This document shows positions 1-5,190 of a stretch of 5,190 nucleotides of DNA, piece after piece; the first letter of the stretch is position 1, and each line of letters starts with the position of its first letter. The DNA lies in contig JAGTVF010000114.1 of the NCBI GenBank assembly GCA_018224315.1, forward strand, positions 1 through 5,190. Reading direction: 5' to 3'. The translations under genes and the position numbers were made by a program. Origin of the DNA: Desulfobacterales bacterium (GTDB taxonomy: Bacteria > Desulfobacterota > Desulfobacteria > Desulfobacterales > Desulfosalsimonadaceae). Under the pieces are notes generated by a model that made no database searches, was not told the origin of the DNA, and saw only the letters and a list, made by a program, of their open reading frames with translations.

Positions 1-247
1 ATAGGCGGGGTGATAGCGGTGCCCTGTACCCGAAAACCGCTTTATGCGGGGCTGAATTCCCTCCCGAGCATAATGATCGGATACCGTAATTCATTCAGGT
101 CGGCCGCCGCGCAACAGACGGTTACGAACCTCGTCAGGTCCGGAAGGAAGCAGCGATAAGTAATGGCAGTCTGTGTCGCGGATCGTTCCCGGCTTTGCAA
201 TGATTTACCCTTTCCGTGCCCATGCGAAGGAGGGTTCCCGGCCGGGA
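1..247 (+). ncRNA. ffs: Signal recognition particle RNA with Alu-type 5' domain (large SRP RNA)
   Basis: RNA scaffold of the signal recognition particle; it binds Ffh (SRP54) and helps bring nascent membrane and secreted proteins to FtsY at the inner membrane. The near-invariant SRP54-binding hairpin lies at about 129-156: CAGGTCC, the GGAA tetraloop at 142-145, then GGAAGCAG. From it a long rod can be folded by eye: 114-119 with 169-174, 108-111 with 177-180, 99-103 with 189-193, 86-95 with 199-208 (one mismatch), and 68-71 with 222-225. The 5' part (about 15-66) resembles the SRP Alu domain, with GTGCCCTGTA at 19-28 and GGGGCTGA at 48-55, close to the matching human 7SL segments. Bases 4-9 can pair with 237-243 (one bulge) as helix 1, so the gene is essentially complete; the true 5' end may lie a few bases outside the window. 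The exact ends are inferred from pairing. It is clearly longer than the roughly 114-nt 4.5S RNA of E. coli. Confidence 0.93.
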
Positions 248-270
248 TTTTTCCCTGTTTTTGTTTTTCC
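231..270 (+). terminator. Probable intrinsic terminator and U-rich tail of the SRP RNA gene
   Basis: AGGG at 231-234 can pair with CCCT at 253-256 around a small inner hairpin (TCCC 236-239 with GGGA 244-247). T runs follow at 257-261 and 263-267. Alternatively the SRP RNA's own helix 1 (4-9 with 237-243) is the stem and the Ts from 248 on are the tail. Either reading ends the transcript before the grpE promoter. The stem is short, so confidence is moderate. Confidence 0.5.
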
Positions 271-307
271 TTCCGCTTTTCAGCGAATTTGTTCAAAAAA
301 ACATGCC

Positions 308-335
308 TTGACAATCAACAAGCGTGACTTATTTT
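308..335 (+). promoter_or_regulatory. Predicted sigma-70-type promoter for grpE-dnaK
   Basis: A perfect -35 hexamer TTGACA (308-313) is followed after 16 bp by TATTTT (330-335), which matches four of six bases of the -10 consensus. Transcription would start near 342, leaving a leader of about 170 nt before the preferred grpE start. I see no CIRCE operator (TTAGCACTC-N9-GAGTGCTAA) near it and no convincing heat-shock sigma-32 -10 box (CCCCAT-type). The rest of 271-514 holds no gene; its only other visible structure is a weak inverted repeat, GCATT at 370-374 and AATGC at 386-390. Confidence 0.55.
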
Positions 336-502
336 TCTGTCAAACCTGATGCAGCCAAAGGTTGCGCAAGCATTTGAGATTATTGAATGCAGCCTGAGGC
401 CGGAAAATAACAACCAGGCAGCGTTTATAAATTTCCGTTGTATTCACACGAAGAGGGGCGAAACGTGTTTTTGACGCAACAATGGACAATGCCCTGATAT
501 CC

Positions 503-506
503 GGAG
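503..506 (+). promoter_or_regulatory. Ribosome binding site that selects the grpE start at 515
   Basis: GGAG at 503-506 lies 8 nt before the ATG at 515. The in-frame ATG at 482 has no purine-rich site at proper distance; the closest, GAGGGG around 453-458, is more than 20 nt away. This favours the shorter reading frame. Confidence 0.65.
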
Positions 507-514
507 ACAAACCA

Positions 515-1102
515 ATGAGTAAGAAAAAAACGGAACAAGCCCGAAACGGTGAAGTCCAGGATGAGGATCTGCCGGACAGCGGGCCGGAAGCTGAAAGCGG
601 GCTGGCCCAAGAGGCCCCCACGGAGGTGGAACAGTTGAAAAAGGAAGTCGCCGAGGCCCGTGCAGAAGCAGCAGAAACTTATGACCGGCTGCTGCGTTTA
701 TCGGCTGAGTTTGAAAATTACAAGAAACGGATGCAGCGGCAGACTGAAGATCACAGGAAATACGCCAATGAAAGCATTATCAAGGATCTGCTTTCCGTGG
801 TGGACAATCTGGAACGCGCGGTCAACGCATCCCGGCAAAGCAGCAGCGAAGCCGACGCCTGCATGTTAGAGGGCTTGGAGATGACCCTCAATGAAATCCG
901 CAAGGTCCTCAAAAAGTATCATGTGGAGCCGGTGGAGGCTGTGGGTCAGCCCTTTGACCCGACATATCATGAAGCTGTCATGCAGCAGCCCTCGGAGGAC
1001 CATCCGGACAACACGGTTATTCAGGAGATGCAGAAAGGCTACATGCTTCATGACCGGCTGATCCGTCCGGCCATGGTGGTGGTGGCAAAAACGCCGGCCT
1101 GA
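515..1102 (+). CDS. grpE: Nucleotide exchange factor GrpE
   Basis: GrpE is the cytoplasmic co-chaperone that opens the DnaK nucleotide cleft, releases ADP and so restarts the DnaK folding cycle; it acts as a homodimer and in known family members also serves as a thermosensor. The predicted protein has 195 residues, normal for the family. Residues 1-37 are acidic and probably disordered. About 38-85 form a long charged helix/coiled coil that includes the family-typical EFENYKKR (65-72), followed by the helix-bundle segment LLSVVDNLERA (92-102). The C-terminal beta domain that contacts DnaK carries FDPTYHEAV (147-155) and VIQEMQKGYMLHDRLIRPAMV (from 168), the GrpE signature region. The ATG at 515 is preferred over an in-frame ATG at 482 because of the GGAG site upstream; the longer form would add 11 residues, MDNALISGDKP. 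dnaK follows after a 100-nt gap in the same direction, so co-transcription is likely. Confidence 0.97.
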   Translation: MSKKKTEQARNGEVQDEDLPDSGPEAESGLAQEAPTEVEQLKKEVAEARAEAAETYDRLLRLSAEFENYKKRMQRQTEDHRKYANESIIKDLLSVVDNLERAVNASRQSSSEADACMLEGLEMTLNEIRKVLKKYHVEPVEAVGQPFDPTYHEAVMQQPSEDHPDNTVIQEMQKGYMLHDRLIRPAMVVVAKTPA

Positions 1103-1202
1103 CGGGCCTCTGGGGATCAAAATCGTGTGCGAACAAGGCAGAACGCACCTGGTAATTCATAAAATCTGAAATTGAGAATAAATACGCTAAGGAGGCATAA
1201 AA

Positions 1203-3134
1203 ATGGGCAAGGTAATCGGAATTGACCTGGGAACAACCAATTCATGTGTGGCCATCCGGGAGCAGAAGGAAACAAAGGTGATCACCAACCCTGAAGGCGG
1301 GCGGACAACCCCTTCTGTGGTGGCGGTCAATGAAAGCGGTGAACGGCTGGTGGGTCAGATTGCAAAACGTCAGGCCATAACCAATCCGGAGAATACGATT
1401 TTTGGTGTAAAGCGGCTGGTGGGGCGCAAGTTTGATTCAGACGCGGTCCAGAGAGATATCAAGAATATGCCCTACACCATTGAAAAGGCCAGCAACGGCG
1501 ATGTCCGGATTAAAATCCAGGACAACAGGTTCAGCCCTGCTGAGGTTTCGTCCTATATTCTCGGTCATATCAAGCGGTATGCAGAGGATTATCTCGGTGA
1601 AACCGTTACGGACGCCGTGATTACGGTGCCGGCTTATTTTGACGACAGCCAGCGGCAGGCCACCAAGGATGCAGGAAAGATTGCGGGTTTAAACGTCCAG
1701 CGCATCATAAACGAACCCACTGCCGCATCCCTGGCCTACGGGCTGGATAAAAAATCCGATGAGAAGATTGTGGTTTTTGACCTGGGCGGCGGCACCTTTG
1801 ACGTCTCCATCCTGGAAATCGGCGACGGGGTCTTTGAAGTCAAGGCCACCAACGGCGACACCCATCTGGGGGGTGATGATTTTGACCTGCGCCTGATTGA
1901 TTATCTGGCCGATGAATTCCGCAAGGACAGCGGCATTGATATTCGAAACGACAAAATGGCCCTGCAGCGGTTAAAGGAAGCTGCGGAAAAAGCCAAAATG
2001 GAGCTTTCCACCTCCATGCAGACCGATGTGAATCTGCCCTTTATCACTGCGGATGCAAACGGACCCAAGCACATGAACGTCAAGCTGACCCGGGCCAAGC
2101 TTGAATCCCTGGTGGAAGACCTGCTTGACAGGCTGGAAGGCCCCTGCAAAACCGCCTTGAAAGACGCAGGGCTGACGGCTGACAAGATTGACGAAGTGAT
2201 TCTGGTCGGCGGCATGACCCGTATGCCCGCAGTACAGGAGCGGGTAAAGAAATTTTTCGGAAAAGAGCCCAACAAGGGCGTCAATCCCGACGAAGTGGTG
2301 GCCATCGGCGCGGCCATTCAGGGCGCGGTGCTTTCCGGGGATGTCAAAGACGTGCTGTTGCTTGATGTGACCCCGCTTTCGCTGGGCATTGAAACCCTGG
2401 GCGGTGTGATGACCAAGTTAATTGAGAAAAACACCACGATTCCGACGCGAAAAAGCCAGGTGTTTTCCACGGCCGAGGACAACCAGAGTGCGGTTACCAT
2501 TCACGTGCTCCAGGGCGAGCGGGAAATGGCCTCTGGCAACAAAACCCTGGGCCGGTTTGAGCTCAGCGACATTCCCCCGGCGCCCAGGGGCGTGCCCCAG
2601 ATCGAGGTGACCTTTGACATTGACGCAAACGGCATCGTGCATGTGTCGGCCAAGGACAAGGCCACCGGCAAGGAGCAGTCCATACGGATTACGGCCTCTT
2701 CGGGCTTAACCCAGGAAGAAATCGATCAGTTGGTAAAGGATGCCGAAAGTCATGCTGAAGAGGACAAGAAGCGCCGTGAACTGGTCGAGGCCCGCAATAA
2801 CGCCGACGCCCTGATTTATTCCACGGAAAAGTCGCTCAGGGAACTCGGTGACAAGGTGGATGCGGAAACCCGTCAGCGCGTCGAAGAGATCTCGGGCCGG
2901 CTGAGAAAGGCCATGGAAGGCGAAGACAAGGACGAGATCAACAAGATCGCAGAAGAGCTGCAGCAGGCCTCTCATAAGCTGGCTGAAACCATGTATCAGC
3001 AGGCTTCCCAGGCCGGCGGTGATCAGGCCGGCGGTGCCGGTGCACAAGAAGGCGGCCAGGGCCAGCAGCAGGGTCCAGCAGATGAGGACGTGGTGGACGC
3101 TGACTATGAAGAGGTCAATGAGGACAAGAAATAA
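1203..3134 (+). CDS. dnaK: Molecular chaperone DnaK (Hsp70)
   Basis: ATP-driven Hsp70 chaperone of the cytoplasm that binds exposed hydrophobic peptide segments, working with GrpE (encoded just upstream) and a DnaJ that is not in this window. The 643-residue length is typical. The ATPase domain shows phosphate-1 DLGTTNS (8-14), phosphate-2 [10 protein letters not shown] (193-202) and the adenosine motif [10 protein letters not shown] (333-342); T198 matches the autophosphorylated Thr199 of E. coli. The conserved linker [12 protein letters not shown] starts at 384 and leads to the substrate-binding domain (about 395-500), then the helical lid (about 503-600). A Gly/Gln-rich flexible tail (about 600-625) ends in the usual acidic [12 protein letters not shown] plus NEDKK. 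Start choice is firm: AGGAGG at 1190-1195 lies 7 nt before the ATG, and the N-terminus [14 protein letters not shown] aligns with the family. No motif is missing. A hairpin and a strong terminator follow, so the unit seems to end here without dnaJ. Confidence 0.99.
   Translation: MGKVIGIDLGTTNSCVAIREQKETKVITNPEGGRTTPSVVAVNESGERLVGQIAKRQAITNPENTIFGVKRLVGRKFDSDAVQRDIKNMPYTIEKASNGDVRIKIQDNRFSPAEVSSYILGHIKRYAEDYLGETVTDAVITVPAYFDDSQRQATKDAGKIAGLNVQRIINEPTAASLAYGLDKKSDEKIVVFDLGGGTFDVSILEIGDGVFEVKATNGDTHLGGDDFDLRLIDYLADEFRKDSGIDIRNDKMALQRLKEAAEKAKMELSTSMQTDVNLPFITADANGPKHMNVKLTRAKLESLVEDLLDRLEGPCKTALKDAGLTADKIDEVILVGGMTRMPAVQERVKKFFGKEPNKGVNPDEVVAIGAAIQGAVLSGDVKDVLLLDVTPLSLGIETLGGVMTKLIEKNTTIPTRKSQVFSTAEDNQSAVTIHVLQGEREMASGNKTLGRFELSDIPPAPRGVPQIEVTFDIDANGIVHVSAKDKATGKEQSIRITASSGLTQEEIDQLVKDAESHAEEDKKRRELVEARNNADALIYSTEKSLRELGDKVDAETRQRVEEISGRLRKAMEGEDKDEINKIAEELQQASHKLAETMYQQASQAGGDQAGGAGAQEGGQGQQQGPADEDVVDADYEEVNEDKK
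3009..3036 (+). repeat. Short tandem repeat in the dnaK Gly/Gln tail
   Basis: A 13-nt unit (CAGGCCGGCGGTG) occurs at 3009-3021 and again at 3024-3036, a 15-nt period that encodes QAGGD then QAGGA in the flexible C-terminal tail. It keeps the reading frame and looks like a simple in-frame duplication in a low-complexity segment. Confidence 0.75.
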
Positions 3135-3139
3135 CGTGA

Positions 3140-3164
3140 CGGGTTTTTAAAAAACAAAAACCCG
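3140..3164 (+). other. Perfect 9-bp hairpin just after dnaK
   Basis: CGGGTTTTT (3140-3148) pairs with AAAAACCCG (3156-3164) around a 7-nt A-rich loop, 5 nt after the dnaK stop codon. There is no T tract downstream on either strand, so it is not a standard intrinsic terminator. It may protect the 3' end of the mRNA or assist the terminator that follows. Confidence 0.6.
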
Positions 3165-3180
3165 CGCGATAATCATAATC

Positions 3181-3220
3181 ACCCGGTCTTTGCCCGCTGC
3201 GGCAGGGACCGGGTTTTTTT
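3181..3220 (+). terminator. Strong Rho-independent terminator of grpE-dnaK
   Basis: ACCCGGTC (3181-3188) pairs perfectly with GACCGGGT (3207-3214). An inner stem TGCC/GGCA (3191-3194 with 3201-3204) closes a 6-nt loop, and the outer stem runs directly into seven Ts (3214-3220). It lies 46 nt after the dnaK stop and separates the chaperone unit from the ligase gene. Confidence 0.9.
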
Positions 3221-3222
3221 GC

Positions 3223-3238
3223 GCCCGCCGCAGCGGGC
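3223..3238 (+). repeat. GC-rich hairpin directly after the dnaK terminator
   Basis: GCCCGC (3223-3228) pairs with GCGGGC (3233-3238) around a CGCA loop. The 3227-3238 segment is also the exact reverse complement of 3192-3203 inside the terminator, so the two elements can pair with each other in an alternative fold. No T run follows on the + strand. Confidence 0.55.
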
Positions 3239-3267
3239 CCGCCATATGCAGCGGACCATGAATCGGG

Positions 3268-3295
3268 TTGACTTTTGCATTGTTTCTGCTAATAA
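3268..3295 (+). promoter_or_regulatory. Predicted promoter for the acyl-CoA synthetase gene
   Basis: TTGACT (3268-3273) matches five of six bases of the -35 consensus; after 16 bp comes TAATAA (3290-3295), a weaker -10 box. Transcription would start near 3302, about 80 nt before the ATG. The position after the dnaK terminator fits an independent transcription unit. Confidence is limited by the poor -10 match. Confidence 0.4.
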
Positions 3296-3326
3296 AACGG
3301 CTTGCAATATTGAAAAAAAAGCCGTT
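3296..3326. promoter_or_regulatory. Perfect 8-bp inverted repeat at the predicted start of transcription (possible operator)
   Basis: AACGGCTT (3296-3303) and AAGCCGTT (3319-3326) are exact reverse complements separated by 15 nt. The spacer contains the palindrome CAATATTG (3305-3312). It overlaps the expected transcription start of the downstream ligase gene, where a repressor site would be expected. A T run (3336-3341) lies 9 nt after the repeat, too far for a good terminator. Function is inferred from position only. Confidence 0.35.
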
Positions 3327-3382
3327 GCCGCAGCCTTTTTTACACCATTTACGGATTGTTGTCATACACATAAGAAAAATCT

Positions 3383-4945
3383 ATGCAGCTCACCGAGATA
3401 CTGGCCAGAAACGCCCGTTTGTACGGCGATGAAATCGCGTTGATCGAGCGGGAGCCTGAAAAAAAACGTCGTGTTGAAATGACCTGGAAGCAATTTTACC
3501 ACCAGGCCAACGCCTTTTCCCGTGTGCTGCGGGACCGGTTCGGCATTGAGAAAGGCGATCGGGTGGTTCATCTGATGATGAATTGTATCGATTGGCTGCC
3601 GGTTTATTTCGGCATCCTGAGGGCTGGCGCCATTGCCGTTCCCCTCAATTTCCGGTTCGAGGCTGCAAATATTGCCGGATGCACGGCATTGAGCGGGGCA
3701 AAGGCAATGGTGTTGGGACCGGAATTCATCGAGCGGATTCGTGCGGTGAAATCACAGCTGGACCATCAGGTCTCCCACTATATTTATGCCGGCCCCCAGG
3801 AGCTGTGCCCGGAGTTTGCAACCCCTTATAGTGAGACGCTTCGGGGAGTGGATGTTTCCGAGCCCAGGATTTCCATAACTTCCTGCGACGGAGCGGGCAT
3901 TTATTTCACTTCCGGCACCACGGGGGATCCCAAGGGGGTTTATCTGCTTCACCGTCAGCTGGAGTTTTCCTGCTACGTGGAAAACCGGCATCACAACCAG
4001 GCCCACAGGGACAACTTCCTCTGTATCCCCCCCTTGTACCATACAGGTGCCAAAATGCACTGGTTTGGCAATTTTATCGTGGGCGCCCGGGCTGTGATCT
4101 TAAAGGGCGTCAGTCCAAGGGCCATTCTGGAGGCGGTGTCTGAAGAGCACATCACCATTGTCTGGCTGCTTGTGCCATGGGCCCATGACATCCTTGCAGC
4201 CCTTGAAAACGGCGATTTGCAGCTATCCGATTACAAACTGGACCAGTGGCGCCTGATGCATATCGGCGCCCAGCCGGTGCCGCCGAGCCTGATTGAAAAA
4301 TGGCAGCGGTTTTTTCCGGCCCAGGACTATGATACCAACTACGGACTCACCGAGGCCACGGGCCCGGGATGCGTGCACCTGGGCCTGGAGAAAACCCACA
4401 AGGTCGGGGCCATCGGCCGGGCCGGTTTTGACTGGGAATGCCGGGTGGTCGATGACCAGGGAAACCAGCTGGAATCTGGGCATGCCGGAGAATTGCTTGT
4501 CAAGGGTCCGGGCGTGATGGAGCGGTATTATGGCAACCGTGAAGCCACGCAAAATACATTGAAAGACGGGTGGCTGCACACCGGAGACATTGTCCGCCAG
4601 GACGCCGAAGGGTTTTTTTGGCTTGTGGACCGGAAAAAGGACGTGATCATAACGGGCGGGGAAAATATTTTTCCGGTGGAGATTGAAAATTTTCTCATGA
4701 GCCATGAAGCGGTTCTGGATGCAGGCGTTATCGGGGTGCCCGATCACCGGCTCGGGGAGGTGGCCGCCGCCGTGATTTCTGTCAAGCCGGGCAGGCAGGT
4801 CTCCGAAGAGGAGATCAGGGATTTCTGCGCTGCCTTGCCCCGCTACAAGCGGCCCCGCCAAATCTTTTTTGACAAGGTGCCCCGAAATCCCACCGGAAAG
4901 ATTGAAAAACCCGCCCTTCGGAAAAAATATGCCAAATCCTTATAA
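3383..4945 (+). CDS. Class I adenylate-forming acyl-CoA synthetase (AMP-dependent synthetase/ligase), substrate unknown
   Basis: Probably activates a carboxylic acid with ATP to an acyl-adenylate and then transfers it to coenzyme A. The 520 residues fit a single-domain acyl-CoA ligase. Core motifs are all present: the P-loop YFTSGTTGDPKGV (174-186), PLYHTG (217-222), YGLTEAT (320-326), GWLHTGD (396-402), the hinge region DRKKDVIITGGENIFPVEIE (416-435) and NPTGKIEK (502-509) with the expected catalytic lysine at K506. The large N-terminal domain spans about 1-415 and the mobile C-terminal domain 416-520. There is no signal peptide or membrane segment, so it should be cytoplasmic. The start at 3383 is the first possible one, since an in-frame stop lies at 3371-3373, and MQLTEILARNARLYGDE looks like a normal family N-terminus; the Shine-Dalgarno site is weak (AAGAAA, about 3372-3377). 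Long- or medium-chain fatty acids, crotonobetaine-like acids or aromatic acids are all possible. No neighbouring beta-oxidation or transport gene helps decide. Confidence 0.93.
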   Translation: MQLTEILARNARLYGDEIALIEREPEKKRRVEMTWKQFYHQANAFSRVLRDRFGIEKGDRVVHLMMNCIDWLPVYFGILRAGAIAVPLNFRFEAANIAGCTALSGAKAMVLGPEFIERIRAVKSQLDHQVSHYIYAGPQELCPEFATPYSETLRGVDVSEPRISITSCDGAGIYFTSGTTGDPKGVYLLHRQLEFSCYVENRHHNQAHRDNFLCIPPLYHTGAKMHWFGNFIVGARAVILKGVSPRAILEAVSEEHITIVWLLVPWAHDILAALENGDLQLSDYKLDQWRLMHIGAQPVPPSLIEKWQRFFPAQDYDTNYGLTEATGPGCVHLGLEKTHKVGAIGRAGFDWECRVVDDQGNQLESGHAGELLVKGPGVMERYYGNREATQNTLKDGWLHTGDIVRQDAEGFFWLVDRKKDVIITGGENIFPVEIENFLMSHEAVLDAGVIGVPDHRLGEVAAAVISVKPGRQVSEEEIRDFCAALPRYKRPRQIFFDKVPRNPTGKIEKPALRKKYAKSL

Positions 4946-5190
4946 CGCTTTGGCATCACCGGATTCCTGGGCATCCTCACGGATCAGGGTCCGGGCGATC
5001 TGCAGGTCGTAGGCCCGGCGGGGATCAAAATTGTTTTTGGAAAACATGGAAGCCGCCTGGCAGACAGCCTCGTAATCCACCCACCCGTGCTGGTCCCACA
5101 ACGATGGGTCATCTGCGTGCCACATCCGGAACTGTACGCTGTTTCCGTTTTGGCGGACATACATGCGAACCCGCTTGTTTTGGGGAAACG
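4940..5190 (-). CDS. Conserved-looking small protein of unknown function (partial, 5' end outside window)
   Basis: An open frame on the minus strand runs from the right window edge to a TAA at 4942-4940, giving at least 82 residues. The first in-window ATG is at 5164-5162 (74 residues), but it has no visible ribosome binding site and the frame stays open upstream (FPQNKRVR before MYVRQNG), so the true start is probably outside the window. I do not recognise a named family. The protein is rich in charged and aromatic residues: MYVRQNGNSVQFRMWHADD resembles two short beta strands, then SLWDQHGWVDYEAVCQAASMF and DPRRAYDLQIARTLIREDA look helical. There is no signal peptide or membrane segment in the visible part, so a small cytoplasmic protein is likely. 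Its stop codon overlaps that of the convergent ligase gene by 6 bp. That it is coding is supported by the uninterrupted frame and ordered composition, not by homology I can name. Confidence 0.7.
   Translation of the reverse strand, partial: FPQNKRVRMYVRQNGNSVQFRMWHADDPSLWDQHGWVDYEAVCQAASMFSKNNFDPRRAYDLQIARTLIREDAQESGDAKAL

Noticed and set aside
42..314. Minus-strand open frame of 90 codons over the SRP RNA region
   Set aside because: It lies antisense to the well-supported SRP RNA and its grpE-side flank; composition is not protein-like and no ribosome site is visible.
482..514. Upstream in-frame ATG of grpE at 482, giving a 206-residue protein
   Set aside because: It has no ribosome binding site at a suitable distance, while the ATG at 515 has GGAG 8 nt upstream and gives a normal GrpE length.
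271..514. CIRCE operator or sigma-32 heat-shock promoter before grpE
   Set aside because: CTTGAC is present at 307-312, but no matching sigma-32 -10 box follows, and no TTAGCACTC-like arms are found.
1160..1165. TAAAAT as a -10 box for a separate dnaK promoter in the grpE-dnaK gap
   Set aside because: It matches five of six consensus bases, but nothing like a -35 box lies 16-18 bp upstream; grpE and dnaK are more simply co-transcribed. A GTGCG/CGCAC stem (1127-1131 with 1144-1148) in the same gap is too weak to call.
1901..2317. Minus-strand open frame of 138 codons inside dnaK
   Set aside because: Shadow of the dnaK coding frame; the serine-rich, low-complexity translation is typical of antisense reading.
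4223..4861. Minus-strand open frame of 212 codons opposite the ligase gene
   Set aside because: It is long, but it lies entirely opposite a gene with all family motifs intact, has no ribosome site I can see, and is explained by codon bias in a GC-rich gene.
1..5190. CRISPR arrays, insertion sequences, tRNA genes, attachment sites or a novel defence system
   Set aside because: No spaced direct repeats, transposase-like frames, terminal inverted repeats or tRNA cloverleaf sequences are visible; the content is ordinary housekeeping and metabolism.

Overview
The window looks like a chromosomal housekeeping segment from a Gram-negative, strictly bacterial genome. The most likely source is a Desulfobacterota (former delta-proteobacterial) lineage related to sulfate reducers of the Desulfobacterales. 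This placement is an inference from the moderately GC-rich coding style, the DnaK and GrpE sequence character, the 5' Alu-type SRP RNA sequence and the small conserved-looking protein at the right edge. No single marker in the window proves it.

Layout from left to right: (1) 1-~247, a signal recognition particle RNA on the + strand, nearly complete, with a readable Alu-type 5' domain as well as the universal SRP54-binding hairpin, followed by a U-rich tail. (2) ~271-514, a non-coding region with a good sigma-70-type promoter (TTGACA, 16 bp, TATTTT) and a long leader. (3) grpE at 515-1102 and dnaK at 1203-3134, a two-gene chaperone unit on the + strand. (4) 3135-3382, an intergenic region with two hairpins and a strong intrinsic terminator that closes the dnaK transcript, then a probable promoter. 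(5) 3383-4945, a stand-alone acyl-CoA synthetase/AMP-ligase gene on the + strand. (6) 4940-5190, the 3' part of a small protein gene of unknown function on the - strand, whose stop codon overlaps the ligase stop.

GrpE is the nucleotide exchange factor for DnaK, so these two genes form one functional module for protein folding and heat-stress protection. The SRP RNA just upstream serves co-translational targeting of membrane proteins and is probably a separate transcript. The ligase is separated from the chaperone unit by a terminator and has its own promoter candidate. It probably activates a carboxylic acid as an acyl-AMP and then an acyl-CoA, but the substrate cannot be read from the sequence.

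I do not see a mobile element, CRISPR array, defence system or evidently novel multi-gene system. The points most worth a second look are the Alu-domain SRP RNA, the alternative 12-bp pairing that overlaps the dnaK terminator, the perfect inverted repeat at the ligase promoter, and the 6-bp tail-to-tail overlap of the last two genes.
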